DNA of 64,000 nucleotides from Blastomonas sp. (GCF_030373265.1 NZ_JAUCZC010000017.1:25508-89507), one strand, 5' to 3'. Shown: positions 27,056 to 36,249, numbered from the stretch's first letter. Made by a program: numbers and translations. The notes: generated by a model from the sequence alone, not told the origin.

Positions 27056-27085
27056 AGATCCTCTCCTTATTTTCGAGGAGCCTAC

Positions 27086-27123
27086 ACCTATCGGATAGCT
27101 CGGGCAATAGCTATCAGATAGGT
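27086..27123. promoter_or_regulatory. Paired palindromic operator (copy 1)
   Basis: ACCTATCGGATAGCT (27086-27100) and AGCTATCAGATAGGT (27109-27123) each contain the palindrome CTATCnGATAG, and together they form a larger inverted repeat. Centres are 23 bp apart. The site is 31 bp upstream of the AraC gene and overlaps the stop of the MFS gene. A related pair stands upstream of the TonB-receptor operon. Confidence 0.75.
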
Positions 27124-28424
27124 TCAGCGACTGCGGACACCGGCGCGCGGCGCATGGCAAGATAGAAGCATGCAACCGATCCGGCGCTGACGACCACCCC
27201 GACCAACGCGAGCGCCTGCGCGAGATACTGCTCGCCGCCCATCAGGTCACTGACCGCGGCGACCAGCGTCGGCGCGAGACCGAAACCGATCAATCCGGCC
27301 ACCGCGATGAAGGCGCCGATGCACAGACCGCGCAGTTCGTTGGGCAACAGCACCGTGAGCGCGACCGACATGATGAGCCCGGTCACCGTGCCGCCGAGCA
27401 TCAATACGCCCAGCGCTATCGCAAAACCCGTCACCCCCGGAAGGATCGGAAACAGCGCGGCAGGCACGCTGACCGCGGCAGCGATCACCGCGCCGATCAG
27501 CAGGCCGCCGCGCCGCCCGGTTTTCTGGCCGAGATCAGCGGCGATCCCGCCGAGCACGGCTCCTGCGATACCGGTAAAGAGGATCAGCGCGCCCATCCAG
27601 CCTGCGAACTGTTCGGGCGTCAGGCCATGATTGCGGGTCAGCACCGGCACGGCCCAGATGCTTGCCGCCGCATCGGCCATGACCACCGCGACCTGGCCAG
27701 CGAAAAGCGGCAGCAGGAAGCGTCGGCGCGTCCACAGTTCGGCGGCGATGACGCGCAATGCTGGACGTGCCGCGCCCGACGCGACCTCATGGCGGGCAGG
27801 TTCGCGCAGAAACAACAGCGGAAGCGCCAGTAAGAGGCTGAGTCCCGCCAGCACCACATGCGTGCTGCGCCATGGGGTAAGCCCCATCAGCGCGATGTCA
27901 CTCGCCGCGAGCCAGCCGATCAGCCATCCGGTGGCGGTGAACCCGGCTGCGGTGCCCAAGGTCTTGCCCAACGTCGTCAGCAGCGCCGCACGGCCGCGAT
28001 GCGCGGGCACGACCAGGTCCGCGCCCAGCGACAGCGCCGCGGTCAAGGCTCCGGTGGTGCCGATCGCCGCGAGTATCCGCGCGATGAACAAGGTGGTGGT
28101 ATCGGGGGCAAAAGCGGTCATCGCGGTGCCCAGCGTCCAGACCGCCGCGAGCCCGATCATCAAGCGGACCCGGTGAACGCGATCGACCAGCAGGCCGATG
28201 GGGATCGACAGCAGCACCATCGGGATCGCGGCGGACACCCCCTGGACAAGGCTCAGCGCATAGTCGCTCAACCCCATCTCGGCCTTGGCAGCACTCTGGA
28301 TCGTGCTGAACGATCCCATCATCGCAAAGCCGATCGCCATCGCCAGCGATAGCACCAGCAGAGGCGGCAGCGAGCGGCTGAAGCTCGGCACGCCGACGGT
28401 GGGCGAAGCGGCGATCACGGTCAC
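27114..28424 (-). CDS. MFS transporter
   Basis: A 436-residue permease with twelve predicted helices. I choose the GTG at 28424, which overlaps the TGA of the upstream FAD-dehydrogenase gene (GTGA), over longer in-frame sequence that lies inside that gene. MFS loops include IGLLVDRVHRVRLMIGLAA after helix 2 and GAVLGGIAADLGQKTGRRGG in the second half. As third gene of the TonB receptor-dehydrogenase-MFS unit it probably moves the same compound across the inner membrane. Confidence 0.85.
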   Translation of the reverse strand: MTVIAASPTVGVPSFSRSLPPLLVLSLAMAIGFAMMGSFSTIQSAAKAEMGLSDYALSLVQGVSAAIPMVLLSIPIGLLVDRVHRVRLMIGLAAVWTLGTAMTAFAPDTTTLFIARILAAIGTTGALTAALSLGADLVVPAHRGRAALLTTLGKTLGTAAGFTATGWLIGWLAASDIALMGLTPWRSTHVVLAGLSLLLALPLLFLREPARHEVASGAARPALRVIAAELWTRRRFLLPLFAGQVAVVMADAAASIWAVPVLTRNHGLTPEQFAGWMGALILFTGIAGAVLGGIAADLGQKTGRRGGLLIGAVIAAAVSVPAALFPILPGVTGFAIALGVLMLGGTVTGLIMSVALTVLLPNELRGLCIGAFIAVAGLIGFGLAPTLVAAVSDLMGGEQYLAQALALVGVVVSAGSVACFYLAMRRAPVSAVAEPI

Positions 28425-29821
28425 AAGGCGAAGATCTTGCCGGGGTTGAACAGATTCTGGGGGTCCAGCGCTCGCTTGATCGCGCGCATCAGGTCCACCG
28501 CATCGCCGAGTTCGGCAATCAGCCATTCCTGCTTGCCGATGCCGATGCCGTGTTCGCCGGTGCAGGTGCCATCCATCGCAAGCGCGCGTTCAACCAGCCG
28601 TGCGTTGATCGCCTCGACCTCGGTCATCTCCTCGGGTGCATTGGGATCGATCGAGAACACGACATGGAAATTGCCATCGCCGACATGCCCTAGAATGGTC
28701 GCGGGGATCGCCGACTTGTCGAGATCGGCGCGGGTTTCCTCGATGCATTCGGCCAGCCGGCTGATCGGCACGCACACGTCGGTCGCCCAGCCGATCGCCC
28801 CGGGGCGCAGGTTGATCGCCGCGTAATAGGCCTCGTGCCGGGCCTTCCACAGCTTCGACCGCTCCTCGGGAAGGTTGGACCAGGCAAATTCGCCGCCGCC
28901 ATTTTCCGCCGACAGCGCCTTGACCATCTCTACCTGTTCACCGAGTTGCAGCGGGCTGCCATGGAATTCGAAGAACAGCGTCGTGACTTCGGGATAATCG
29001 AGCTTGGACCACAGGTTGCAGGCGCGCATCTGCATCGCGTCGAGGATCTCCACACGCGCGAGCGGCACGCCGAGCTGGATTGACTGGACAACGGTATCGA
29101 CCGCGCCCTTGAGGCTGTCGAACCCGCAAACTGCCGACGAGATTTGCTCGGGGATCGGATGCAGGCGCAGCGTGACCTCGACGACGATACCCAGGGTGCC
29201 TTCGGACCCGACGAACAACCGCGTCAGGTCATAGCCCGCCGCCGATTTGCGCGCACGCCGGCTGGTGCGGGTCACCTTGCCATCGGGCGTCACGACCTTG
29301 AGGCCGAGCACCGCCTCGCGCATCGTGCCATAGCGCACCGCGTTGGTGCCGCTGGCACGGGTCGATGTCATTCCGCCGATCGTCGCGTTGGCGCCGGGAT
29401 CGATCGGGAAGAACAACCCCTGATCGCGCAGGTGCTCGTTGAGCTGCTCGCGGCGCACGCCCGGTTCGACCACGCAATCGAAGTCTTCGGCATTGACCGC
29501 GAGGATGCGGTTCATCTCGCTGAGGTCGAGGCTGATGCCGCCGCACACCGGCGTGGCGTTGCCCTCGATCGAGGTGCCCGCACCGAACGGCGTGATCGGA
29601 ACCCGCGCATCTCGGCACAGCTCGACCGCTGCCACCACATCCTCGGTCGTCCTGGCAAAGATCACCGCATCGGGCAGCATGGTTTCGAAATGGGCTTCGC
29701 TGGTACCGTGCTGCGCGCAGATGGCATCGCCGGTCTGGACCTGCGCACCGAAACGCGCCGTGACCTTGTCCATAAATCCGTCGGGCAAGGCGAGGCGGGC
29801 GGGGAAGACAATCGCAGTCAT
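28421..29821 (-). CDS. FAD-linked D-2-hydroxyacid dehydrogenase (GlcD/DLD-like)
   Basis: A 466-residue flavoprotein. The PCMH FAD-binding domain shows VPITPFGAGTSIEGNATPVC, GATIGGMTSTRASGTNAVRY and VGSEGTLGIVVEVTLRLHPI; the C-terminal oxidase domain ends with GTCTGEHGIGIGKQEWL. This matches cytochrome-type D-lactate dehydrogenases and glycolate oxidase subunit D. It oxidises a D-2-hydroxyacid to the 2-oxoacid. It follows the TonB receptor by 5 bp and overlaps the MFS gene. Confidence 0.92.
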   Translation of the reverse strand: MTAIVFPARLALPDGFMDKVTARFGAQVQTGDAICAQHGTSEAHFETMLPDAVIFARTTEDVVAAVELCRDARVPITPFGAGTSIEGNATPVCGGISLDLSEMNRILAVNAEDFDCVVEPGVRREQLNEHLRDQGLFFPIDPGANATIGGMTSTRASGTNAVRYGTMREAVLGLKVVTPDGKVTRTSRRARKSAAGYDLTRLFVGSEGTLGIVVEVTLRLHPIPEQISSAVCGFDSLKGAVDTVVQSIQLGVPLARVEILDAMQMRACNLWSKLDYPEVTTLFFEFHGSPLQLGEQVEMVKALSAENGGGEFAWSNLPEERSKLWKARHEAYYAAINLRPGAIGWATDVCVPISRLAECIEETRADLDKSAIPATILGHVGDGNFHVVFSIDPNAPEEMTEVEAINARLVERALAMDGTCTGEHGIGIGKQEWLIAELGDAVDLMRAIKRALDPQNLFNPGKIFAL

Positions 29822-29826
29822 CGCAA

Positions 29827-31920
29827 TCAGAACTCGAACCGTACGCGCGCGCCATAGCGGCGGCGATCGCCGACAATGCCCAGGTCGCTTGCGGGCAAAC
29901 CGGCCAGCACCAGTGTCGTCCGCTCGATGTACGATTCGAAATAGTCTTCCTGCAGCAGGTTGTTGGCAAAGACCGAAAACTCGATGCCGCCGGTCTTGTA
30001 GGCAAGCTGGGCGTTGACCAGCACATAGTCGTCGAGGAAGGTCGGGGTCGTTTCGTTGAGTGTTCCGGCAAGCCGGCGCCCCTTTCCGGTCGCGCCCAGC
30101 GTGAAGGTCATCGTATCGTCGCCCAGTGGCAGCACGTAATCGCTGTTGATGCTCCAGGTCGTATCGGGCTGGAAGGTCAGCCGATCCGACGAGAGCACGC
30201 GGCCAGTGACCAGCGTATAGGGCGTGCTGTCGACCAGCCGGGCATGAACATAGGTAAAGGCGCCGCTCAGCGTCCAGTTGCGCACCGGACGGAGGCTGGC
30301 CTCCAGCTCGAAGCCATAGCTTTCGACGTCGCCGGCGTTGAGATCGACCGTCACCAGCCCGCCCGCCGACGACGGCGCGACCGAATTGAGGCCGATATAG
30401 TCCTTGTAGTCGCTGTAGAACAGCGCGGCGGAGACGTTGAAGTTGCGATCGGGCGAGCTGTACTTGCTGCCCAGTTCATAGGTCCATGCGCTGTCGCCGC
30501 GATAGACCCGCACCGGGGCGGTGGGGGCGTTGAAGCCTCCGCCGCGATAGCCGCGCGCGACCGTCGCATAGGTCATCAGGTCATCGGACCAGCGCCGGGT
30601 GACGCTGAGCCGCGGCTGCACCTGATCGGACTTGAGCGACACCCCGCCGGTCGCTTCGCGATCCTCGTGATCGTAACGAAGCCCGAGCGCGACTTCCCAA
30701 GCGCTGCTGGGTCGCCAGAAGGCGGTGCCGAAAACGGCATAGGTATCGGCATTGGTCCTGGCGGAAACCGGGACGACGCGGTTCAAAGGAACAACCGTGG
30801 TCACGCTGTCTGCACGCACCATTTCATTGCTGTAGAACACGCCGACCAATGTGCTGAACTGATCCGACCACAGGCTGTCGAGCCGCAGTTCGGTGGTCAG
30901 CGTATCGAACTGGTCGGTAACCGACGAGCGGACGATATCGAACGGGCTGAAATCGCCATCGGTGTTGTTGGAGCGGCTGGTGCGGCCGTCGTAGGCGGCC
31001 ATGCTGGTGAGCGTGCTGTCGCCAAATTCGGCATCGATCCGCCAGTTCACCCCGTAATAGCGATAGGCGGTCTGGTTGAGATCGTTGAACGGGATGTTGC
31101 GCGAATAGTCGCGCGGGCCGGTGACGCGGGCATAAGGCGTGTTCGCGCCGTCGATCCAGTCGTGATAGCCGTTGAAGACCATCGTGAAGCTCTCGCTGGG
31201 CGTCAGCCGGACGGTGGCATTGAGCGAGTCACTCGTCAGCCGGTTCTGCTTGCCGCCGATCACCGAGTTGGTGAGGAAGCCGTCCTGCTCGCGATGCGAC
31301 CCGGCGATGCGGACAGCGAGTTTGTCGGTGATGATCGGAAGGCTGACCGATCCGGACACCAGCCAGCTGTCGTCGGGGCCGGCATAGCTTGCCACGCCGC
31401 GGACCTCGAGGTCATTGCCCGGCTGCCGCGTGATGACGTTGATCGCGCCGCCCAGCGTATTCTTGCCATACAGCGTGCCCTGCGGTCCGCGCAGCACCTC
31501 GACGCGCTCGACATCGAGCAGCGGGTTGTTGAGATAGGCGGTGTTGGGGCGATAGATGCCATCGACGAACAGGCCGACGCCAGGCTGTACGGTCTGCACC
31601 AATGTCACGCCGACACCACGGATCGCCACGAACGCGCGGCCCGCGCCGTCGCTGTTGATATTAAGACCGGGGACCGACTGCGCGATGTCCCTGACCGAAG
31701 TCAGGCCGCGGCGTTCGATCGTGTCGCCCGAGATCGCGGTGATCGCGACCGGAACGTCCTGAAGGCTTTCCTCGCGCCGGCGCGCGGTGACCACGATCGC
31801 GTTCTGCTCGATCACGTCGCCCGAATCCTGTTCGGTGGGCGGGGCTACCTGCGCATGTGCAGCATAGGGCAGTCCCGATACCAGCGCAGTGGTCAGGGCC
31901 AGGCGTTGAAGTGCTTTCAT
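29827..31920 (-). CDS. TonB-dependent outer-membrane receptor
   Basis: A 697-residue receptor. A signal peptide (MKALQRLALTTALVSGLPYA, cleavage near AHA) is followed by a TonB-box-like NAIVVTARRREES, the plug with VERVEVLRGPQGTLYGKNTL and GGAINVIT, and a barrel ending in GARVRFEF. CAGGAGAG precedes the ATG. It heads the operon with the D-hydroxyacid dehydrogenase and the MFS permease, and paired palindromes lie 50-82 bp upstream. It probably imports the ester or oligomer from which the hydroxyacid is released. Confidence 0.94.
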   Translation of the reverse strand: MKALQRLALTTALVSGLPYAAHAQVAPPTEQDSGDVIEQNAIVVTARRREESLQDVPVAITAISGDTIERRGLTSVRDIAQSVPGLNINSDGAGRAFVAIRGVGVTLVQTVQPGVGLFVDGIYRPNTAYLNNPLLDVERVEVLRGPQGTLYGKNTLGGAINVITRQPGNDLEVRGVASYAGPDDSWLVSGSVSLPIITDKLAVRIAGSHREQDGFLTNSVIGGKQNRLTSDSLNATVRLTPSESFTMVFNGYHDWIDGANTPYARVTGPRDYSRNIPFNDLNQTAYRYYGVNWRIDAEFGDSTLTSMAAYDGRTSRSNNTDGDFSPFDIVRSSVTDQFDTLTTELRLDSLWSDQFSTLVGVFYSNEMVRADSVTTVVPLNRVVPVSARTNADTYAVFGTAFWRPSSAWEVALGLRYDHEDREATGGVSLKSDQVQPRLSVTRRWSDDLMTYATVARGYRGGGFNAPTAPVRVYRGDSAWTYELGSKYSSPDRNFNVSAALFYSDYKDYIGLNSVAPSSAGGLVTVDLNAGDVESYGFELEASLRPVRNWTLSGAFTYVHARLVDSTPYTLVTGRVLSSDRLTFQPDTTWSINSDYVLPLGDDTMTFTLGATGKGRRLAGTLNETTPTFLDDYVLVNAQLAYKTGGIEFSVFANNLLQEDYFESYIERTTLVLAGLPASDLGIVGDRRRYGARVRFEF

Positions 31921-31969
31921 GACAATCTCTCCTGTTCCCGCGGAACTTGTGCCCGCTTGGTGTCAGGGA

Positions 31970-32002
31970 AGCTATCGGACAGGTTGTACCTATCTGAAAG
32001 GT
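31970..32002. promoter_or_regulatory. Paired palindromic operator (copy 2)
   Basis: AGCTATCGGACAGGT (31970-31984) and ACCTATCTGAAAGGT (31988-32002) match the pair at 27086-27123 with one or two changes each; centres are 18 bp apart. The location, 50 bp upstream of the TonB-receptor ATG and after the SDR stop, suits control of the receptor operon. Confidence 0.7.
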
Positions 32003-32042
32003 CTGCGACTGTGCCGATCCGCACAATCGGTTACCTCTACGG

Positions 32043-32828
32043 CTACCAGCAGCTGTATCCGCCATCGGCCAGCACGATGCTGCCGGTCATCAGGCTGGCC
32101 GCGTCGGACGCGAGAAACAGCACCACGGCGGCGACCTCCTCGGGCTCGCCGAGGCGGCCCTGCGGCGTTCCGTCGATCCAGCGGCGGTACATTTCGCTGT
32201 TCCGATCGGCAAAGGCGTTGAGCGGGGTGGCGATATAGGTCGGGGCGACCGCATTCACCCGCACGCCGCGGTTCGCCCATTCGGCGGCCAGGCTGCGGGT
32301 CAATTGGTGCACCGCTGCCTTCGACGCGTTGTAATAGCTTTGCGGTTGTGGGCGGTTGACGATCAGGCCCGACATCGAACCGATGTTGACGATGCTGCCT
32401 GATTTGCGTGCCAGCATATGCCGACCGAACGCCCGCGCGCACCAGAAGCTGCCGTTGAGGTTGACGTCGAGCACATTGCGCCAATGCTCGTCGGTGACAT
32501 CCTCTGCGGGCGTATCGCTGCGCGCGATGCCCGCGTTGTTGACCAGAATATCGATCCGCCCCGCTGAAGCCGCAAGCGCATCGGCGGCTGCGGTAACGGC
32601 CGCCGAGTCGGTGACATCGAGCACCATTCCGGCAACGTCATGGCCCAGCTTGCGCAACGCCGTCTGCGCCGCGTCGATGGCATCAGCGTCGCGGTCGCCG
32701 ATGGTAACGCGCGCGCCCGCCTCGGCCAGCGCCTGCGCCACGCAATAGCCGATGCCCTGAGCGCCACCGGTGACGAAGGCGACGCGGTTATCGAGCCGGA
32801 AGCGATCGAGATACGTTTGCGATGCCAT
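32043..32828 (-). CDS. Short-chain dehydrogenase/reductase
   Basis: A 261-residue classical SDR. It has the NAD(P)-binding TGGAQGIGYCVAQALAEAG motif, NNAGIA, the catalytic Ser in VNIGSMSG, the YYNASK Tyr-Lys pair and a C-terminal GGYSCW. The acidic D in TIGDRDAD after strand 2 suggests NAD preference. The ATG at 32828 has a GGGAGCAG site. It follows the carboxylesterase by 14 bp and likely oxidises an alcohol or hydroxy product of ester cleavage. Confidence 0.92.
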   Translation of the reverse strand: MASQTYLDRFRLDNRVAFVTGGAQGIGYCVAQALAEAGARVTIGDRDADAIDAAQTALRKLGHDVAGMVLDVTDSAAVTAAADALAASAGRIDILVNNAGIARSDTPAEDVTDEHWRNVLDVNLNGSFWCARAFGRHMLARKSGSIVNIGSMSGLIVNRPQPQSYYNASKAAVHQLTRSLAAEWANRGVRVNAVAPTYIATPLNAFADRNSEMYRRWIDGTPQGRLGEPEEVAAVVLFLASDAASLMTGSIVLADGGYSCW

Positions 32829-32842
32829 TGTCTGCTCCCGAT

Positions 32843-34321
32843 TCACCGCAGGAACTGCGAAGCGGGCATTATCGGTTCGCTGATGGTGCGGTCGGCCCAC
32901 AGTTGCCGCACTTGGCGGGTATCGGTGTCGAACCGATCCCATGGCAGCGCGCCATCGGTGGCGAAGCGGACCCACAAGGCGTGCGTACGGTCAGCCAATT
33001 CCTGCGGCGGCGCCTCCCCGGCAAGTCCGCGCGGCCCGGTCACCGTCGCGAGGGTGTCGAACACGAACGGAAGCTCGATTCCATGGCACGCGCCCAGCTG
33101 ACCGTCACAGGCGGGCGACCGCCAGTCGAACTCGTACATATGCGTGGTTCCGCGATGCGCGGCGGCAAACTCGCGCGCGGGCCAGCGGAACACGAGATCG
33201 CTCAGCGCCTCGGTCATCACATGGCCGGGCTTATGGCCTTTCCGGCCCCATCCGTACGCGGCCAGCGCTTCGCGCGCCCTGGGCATCGAGCGCCCCACAA
33301 GCCATCGCGCGAGCAGGCCGGGAATCTTGTCGCTGACCCCGGTCGGCACGAAATAGAGCCGCATCTCTTCGGAATTGGTGCCGATCAGCAGTTCGACATC
33401 GGCGCCGATGCCGTCGCGCAGGGCATCAAGCGGATGCTGTGGCAGCACGTCATCGCCATAGACCGGAATAAAGCGGCTGATCCCGAAGACCGGTTCGAAG
33501 CCCTCGTCGTCGCGCAGGTCGATCTTCCACGGGCTGGCCAGCTTCTCGATCGCGGCGGCGGCGGCCATCGGATCGGTGGTGCGAAACCCGGCGGCGTCTG
33601 GCGTCACCTTGAGCAAACGCGCCATCTTGCGCACCAGCCGCTGCGCGACCGGAATCGAGCGCACCATGGAGCCGTGTCCGCTCTGGACAATCGCGCGGCG
33701 GAACAGCCCTTGGGCCAGCGGCGAGGCGACGAGGTTCGCGATGGCCATCGCGCCCGCCGATTCGCCGAAGACCGTGACATTGGCCGGATCACCTCCGAAT
33801 GCGGCGATGTTGTCCTGCACCCAATTCAGCGCGGCGATCATGTCGCGCAGCCCCAGGTTGGTGGGCACGCCGGGGATCGGAAGAAAGCCCTCGACCCCCA
33901 GCCGATAGTTGATCGCGACAAAGACCATCCCGGACTGTGCCAGTCGCGTGCCGTCCTGCACCGGCGCATCCTTGCTGCCCAGCACGAAGCCGCCGCCATG
34001 GATGAAGACCATCACCGGGAGTCCTGCGGCATTCTGCGGCTTCAGGATGTTCAATGTGAGGAAATCGTCTCCCTGCGGACCGCCTTCACCGACCAGCGGC
34101 GTGACGTCGAGCGCCGGGAATGGGCGGATCCGCTGGGGCGCGACCGGTCCGGGGGCCGTGGCATCGCGCACGCCGCTCCCCGGTTGGACCGGCTGCGGAA
34201 GTGCAAAGCGCGCCTCGCCGGTCGGCGGTGCAGCATAGGGAACATCAAAGAACTTCAGGATGCCGTCTGCAACAGTGCCTTTGATCTCCCCTGCGGGAAG
34301 ACGGATGTGTGTATCATTCAT
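32843..34321 (-). CDS. Type-B carboxylesterase
   Basis: A 492-residue alpha/beta hydrolase of the carboxylesterase/lipase B family. The N-terminal FFDVPYAAPPTGEARF, the oxyanion-hole VMVFIHGGGFVLGS, the nucleophile motif TVFGESAGAMAIANL and the C-terminal ACHGIELPFVF with the catalytic histidine are all visible. No signal peptide is seen, so it should act in the cytoplasm after uptake. It forms an operon with the SDR gene and is divergent from the ROK kinase gene. Confidence 0.92.
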   Translation of the reverse strand: MNDTHIRLPAGEIKGTVADGILKFFDVPYAAPPTGEARFALPQPVQPGSGVRDATAPGPVAPQRIRPFPALDVTPLVGEGGPQGDDFLTLNILKPQNAAGLPVMVFIHGGGFVLGSKDAPVQDGTRLAQSGMVFVAINYRLGVEGFLPIPGVPTNLGLRDMIAALNWVQDNIAAFGGDPANVTVFGESAGAMAIANLVASPLAQGLFRRAIVQSGHGSMVRSIPVAQRLVRKMARLLKVTPDAAGFRTTDPMAAAAAIEKLASPWKIDLRDDEGFEPVFGISRFIPVYGDDVLPQHPLDALRDGIGADVELLIGTNSEEMRLYFVPTGVSDKIPGLLARWLVGRSMPRAREALAAYGWGRKGHKPGHVMTEALSDLVFRWPAREFAAAHRGTTHMYEFDWRSPACDGQLGACHGIELPFVFDTLATVTGPRGLAGEAPPQELADRTHALWVRFATDGALPWDRFDTDTRQVRQLWADRTISEPIMPASQFLR

Positions 34322-34347
34322 GGTCTCATCCTAACGCGCCCGCGCAG

Positions 34348-34360
34348 GGCAAGTCTTGCC
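34348..34360. promoter_or_regulatory. Palindrome GGCAAGTCTTGCC
   Basis: A perfect 6-1-6 palindrome in the 176-bp divergent region between the carboxylesterase and ROK kinase genes, 27 bp upstream of the esterase ATG. It is a candidate repressor site different from the CTATCnGATAG pairs. Confidence 0.4.
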
Positions 34361-34497
34361 ACCGCGCTGTGCCGTTTCGCAATTTCGCCGTGCCCGGCAC
34401 CGCCATTGCCTTATCCATGCATGAAAACCCAAGTGGTCCAGCCTATCGGCATGCGTGGCGCGCCGTAGATCGCGAGGCAATGTCAGGGAGAAGCGCA

Positions 34498-35430
34498 ATG
34501 CATGAGCCGTGCTGGTTGGCGGTCGAAACCGGCGGTACAAAGATCCTCGCCCGAATTGTGCGCGGCGACACGGTCTTGCTGGAGGATCGCTGGCCGACCA
34601 CCAGCCCGCAGGCGGCCGAGGATGCGCTGTGCGCTTTCGCCGCAAGGGCGCCCGCGCGGTTGGCAGGCGCCGGCATCGCAGCCTTCGGACCGATCGTGGT
34701 CGATCCAGCAGCCCCCGATTATGGCGAGGTGCTGGCGACACCCAAACCCGGATGGACGGGGGCGAACCTGAGGCTGGCTCTGGAATCGAGGCTGGGGATT
34801 GGCGTTGCGATCGATACCGATGTCAACGCAGCCGCGCTGGCCGAACAGCAGGCTGGCGCGGGCAAAGGCTGTGCGAGCCTCGCCTATGTCACGATCGGCA
34901 CCGGGATCGGCGCCGGGCTGGCCATCGCCGGTCGGACGCTGACGGGGGCCATGCACCCCGAGCTGGGCCACGTCCCGGTGCTGCGCTATCCCGGCGATAT
35001 CGCCGCCAGCACCTGCCGGTTCCACCCCAGCTGCGCCGAAGGCCTGGCCGCGGGCCCAGCCGTGCAGGCTCGGCTGGCTGGAGGTGCGCTTGAGGATGTG
35101 CCCGAGGCCTTCGCCGCGATCGCTGACTATCTCGGGCAGTTGTTCGCGGCCATCGTTATGGCCTGGTCGCCGCACCGGATCGTGGCAGGCGGCGGCGTCC
35201 TGGCTGTGCCGGGGTTGCGCGGCGCAGCCACGAAACGGATGGCCCATGCACTGGGCAGCTATGGTGTCGGCGCTGCCGCACGCGGCGCAGGCTTCGTCGT
35301 GGCACCGCAGCTCGAGCACGCAGGGCTCGAAGGCGCACTCATCGTCGCGCGCCGCGCGATCATGGGACATGCCTGCCAATCAGCACCGCTCCTTGGATCG
35401 GCGGGTTACGCCGAAAGCGGCCATTCCTGA
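34498..35430 (+). CDS. ROK-family sugar kinase
   Basis: A 310-residue kinase. The ATG at 34498 follows AGGGAG at 7 bp; longer in-frame sequence upstream has no site. It shows the ATP-binding AVETGGTKILARIVRGD, the catalytic DTDVNAAALAEQ, TIGTGIGAGLAI and the zinc-binding pattern HPELGHVPV with CRFHPSC. This matches fructokinase-like ROK proteins that phosphorylate fructose, mannose or glucose. No helix-turn-helix precedes it, so it is an enzyme, not a repressor. Its role beside hydroxyacid genes is unclear; a glycosidic substrate would explain it. Confidence 0.9.
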   Translation: MHEPCWLAVETGGTKILARIVRGDTVLLEDRWPTTSPQAAEDALCAFAARAPARLAGAGIAAFGPIVVDPAAPDYGEVLATPKPGWTGANLRLALESRLGIGVAIDTDVNAAALAEQQAGAGKGCASLAYVTIGTGIGAGLAIAGRTLTGAMHPELGHVPVLRYPGDIAASTCRFHPSCAEGLAAGPAVQARLAGGALEDVPEAFAAIADYLGQLFAAIVMAWSPHRIVAGGGVLAVPGLRGAATKRMAHALGSYGVGAAARGAGFVVAPQLEHAGLEGALIVARRAIMGHACQSAPLLGSAGYAESGHS

Positions 35431-35547
35431 CGCGGTGAAAATCGGTCCAACGAAGACTGCAACCGGGCCGGCTAGATTCAATGCGGAGGCAATCGAGTTG
35501 AGTGGTTCGATACGTTGACATGTGCACCGAGCCATTTCCCAAGCTGC

Positions 35548-36249
35548 TCATCTCATCTCGAAGAGTTCACGGTGGTACCGGTCCTTGGAGAGACCGTCTG
35601 CGATCATTGCTTGGTATAGACTGTCGCCGAACTTCGATGGACCGCAAAACCAGACATCTGTGTCGCGCCAATGCGGGATCCACAGGGCCACCTTTGCCAG
35701 ATCGACAAACTCTTCTTGGCCAGTATCGACAAAATGCAGGCGCACTCCTGCGGCGCTGGCAGAACTGCGAACTTCATTGATGAAGCCGTCATCCGGTGTG
35801 CCAGTCGAATAGATCAGATCCACATTCTGTCGCTCGCCGGAAAGGGCTATCGCCTCCATTCGGGCAATGAAGGGGGTGATGCCAACCCCTCCGGCGATCC
35901 AGAGCTGCGCCGCACCGCCCGACCGAAAATCGAAACGGCCATAAGGGCCCTCGACCGTGACTGCCTGGCCGACTCTGATAACGTCCGGCAAGTGCCGGGT
36001 GTAATCCCCCAGTCCCTTGATGCTGAAAGCGAGGCGGCCTGTGTTGGCCCACCCAGAGGATATGGTGAAAGGATGCGCCTGTTCTGAATCCGCGAACTTC
36101 AAAAAGGCAAACTGTCCGCCAGCGTGGCCGGGCCAGGCTGTCGTCAGCTTCACCCCGACATCCAGAACCGAGTTGCCGTCGTGGAAATGAAAGTCGGTCA
36201 CTTCGCCAGTGAACCGAAGCGTCTTGCCGATCCTTGCCAAGATCGACAT
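35548..36249 (-). CDS. Ferric-reductase-like protein, FAD/NAD(P)-binding part (second half of split gene)
   Basis: A 233-residue flavin reductase module in the frame shifted from the membrane half. It has an FAD-binding barrel (HPFTISSG, FSIKGLGDYTRHL, VEGPYGRFDF) and a nucleotide-binding domain (WIAGGVGITPFIARM, DLIYST, VWFCGPSKFGDSL). It could start at ATG 36249, inside the end of the membrane-domain gene. In known family members both halves are one chain. It moves electrons from NAD(P)H through FAD to the haem-bearing membrane part, reducing iron or another acceptor. Confidence 0.8.
   Translation of the reverse strand: MSILARIGKTLRFTGEVTDFHFHDGNSVLDVGVKLTTAWPGHAGGQFAFLKFADSEQAHPFTISSGWANTGRLAFSIKGLGDYTRHLPDVIRVGQAVTVEGPYGRFDFRSGGAAQLWIAGGVGITPFIARMEAIALSGERQNVDLIYSTGTPDDGFINEVRSSASAAGVRLHFVDTGQEEFVDLAKVALWIPHWRDTDVWFCGPSKFGDSLYQAMIADGLSKDRYHRELFEMR

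Noticed and set aside
30244..32238. A 664-codon open frame antisense to the TonB-receptor gene
   Set aside because: High-GC codon use opens long shadow frames on the opposite strand. The translation has no family features and the receptor on the other strand is unambiguous.
34440..34454. GCCTATCGGCATGCG upstream of the ROK kinase as a third CTATCnGATAG operator
   Set aside because: Only one half of the palindrome matches and no second copy lies nearby.
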